DNA of 5,413 nucleotides, taken from assembly GCA_023251595.1 (NCBI GenBank), contig JAHEYM010000306.1, forward strand, positions 1 to 5,413, read 5' to 3'. The notes beneath the pieces are model-generated. The model made no database searches. It saw only the letters and a list, made by a program, of their open reading frames with translations, and was not told where the DNA came from. Shown piece by piece: positions 5,121 to 5,413 of this stretch. Every line of letters begins with the position of its first letter. Position 1 is the first letter of the stretch. This DNA comes from Bacteroidota bacterium. Its GTDB lineage: Bacteria; Bacteroidota; Bacteroidia; AKYH767-A; JABDAW01. Position numbers and translations under genes: made by a program.

Positions 5121-5150
5121 TAATCTGTGAAAATCTGTGCGATCTGTGAG
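5121..5150 (+). repeat. Short ATCTGTG tandem repeat between convergent genes
   Basis: ATCTGTG occurs three times, at 5123, 5133 and 5142 (spacings 10 and 9), in the 116-base gap between the convergent toxin and T9SS genes. Word and spacing resemble the ATCAGYG units at 4414-4508, so they may belong to one family. Upstream in the same gap, CACAAAA at 5078 and 5095 may be a decayed arm of another repeat. I see nothing else in this gap. Confidence 0.6.
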
Positions 5151-5174
5151 CAAATTTCTTTCTCAGTGTGGGCA

Positions 5175-5413
5175 TCATTTTTTCATTACAACAATTCTTT
5201 TTAATAACATTGAATTATCATTCAACACAATTTTTGCAAAATAACTTCCGGCATGAACCTGAGCGATATCAATATTTTCTTGAGTTCCCGAAAGAGATTG
5301 AGAATAAATTATTCGTCCCGTAACATCAAAAAGAGAAATCGATTTCAACAAAACCAACGAAGTAATTCTCAGTAAATTATTCGCAGGGTTTGGAGTCAAA
5401 CTAACATCTCTCC
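5175..5413 (-). CDS. 3' end of a T9SS-secreted protein (type A C-terminal sorting domain)
   Basis: Only the last 79 or so residues are in the window; the frame stays open to the right edge. The TTG at 5397-5399 is an internal Leu codon, not a start, because the frame upstream of it already reads DVS before LTPNPANN. The segment has the full plan of a Por/type IX secretion C-terminal sorting domain. It opens with VSLTPNPANNLLRI, then has ISLFDVTGRIIYSQSL, an IDIAQVHAGSYFAKI strand, and a basic end KRIVVMKK. In this family the domain directs passage through the outer membrane by the T9SS and is then cleaved, leaving the cargo released or surface-attached. The cargo domain lies outside the window, so its function is unknown. 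The gene is convergent with the toxin gene. Confidence 0.93.
   Translation of the reverse strand, partial: RDVSLTPNPANNLLRITSLVLLKSISLFDVTGRIIYSQSLSGTQENIDIAQVHAGSYFAKIVLNDNSMLLKRIVVMKK

Noticed and set aside
5210..5225. TTGAAT-TATC-ATTCAA hairpin as a terminator
   Set aside because: It lies inside the T9SS sorting-domain coding sequence, is AT-rich and has no U-tract in a useful place; codon content explains it.

Overview
The window looks like chromosome of a low-GC member of the Bacteroidota. Three independent signs point there. A reverse-strand gene ends in a type IX secretion C-terminal sorting domain. Three genes have a TAnnTTTG motif, the Bacteroidota -7 promoter element, 19 to 25 bases before the start codon. 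Starts generally lack a clear Shine-Dalgarno sequence. The species cannot be named from this stretch.

Layout, left to right. A class I SAM-dependent methyltransferase, cut by the left edge, is followed after 12 bases by a ZIP-family metal transporter, probably in the same operon. A thiol peroxiredoxin lies convergent to it, and a GC-rich palindromic repeat fills the short gap. Next is a 260-base divergent regulatory region between the peroxiredoxin (-) and a small MIP/aquaporin-family channel (+). It holds two recognisable -7 elements and two inverted arrays of a 7-bp repeat. A polytopic membrane protein of about 500 residues follows; it resembles GT-C glycosyltransferases in outline only. 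Its first 60 codons run through an array of 17 copies of an 8-bp repeat. A compact type II toxin-antitoxin pair (Bacteroidota-type small antitoxin, RelE/ParE-like toxin, ATGA overlap) comes next. The 3' end of a T9SS-secreted protein enters on the minus strand from the right edge.

The genes are ordinary accessory and housekeeping functions (metal uptake, peroxide defence, membrane channel, toxin-antitoxin, secreted protein) and do not form one pathway. The unusual part is between them. Almost every gap is filled by a different short-period repeat, and three of these share one architecture: a left arm of tandem units, a spacer, and a right arm of the same units inverted. The unit length is 7 bp at 1943-2125, 8 bp at 2782-3076 and about 9 bp at 4414-4508. 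At the second locus the array enters the reading frame of the membrane protein. Because 8 is not a multiple of 3, gain or loss of units would switch that frame. No gap exceeds 300 bases; the longest (1903-2162) is described feature by feature.
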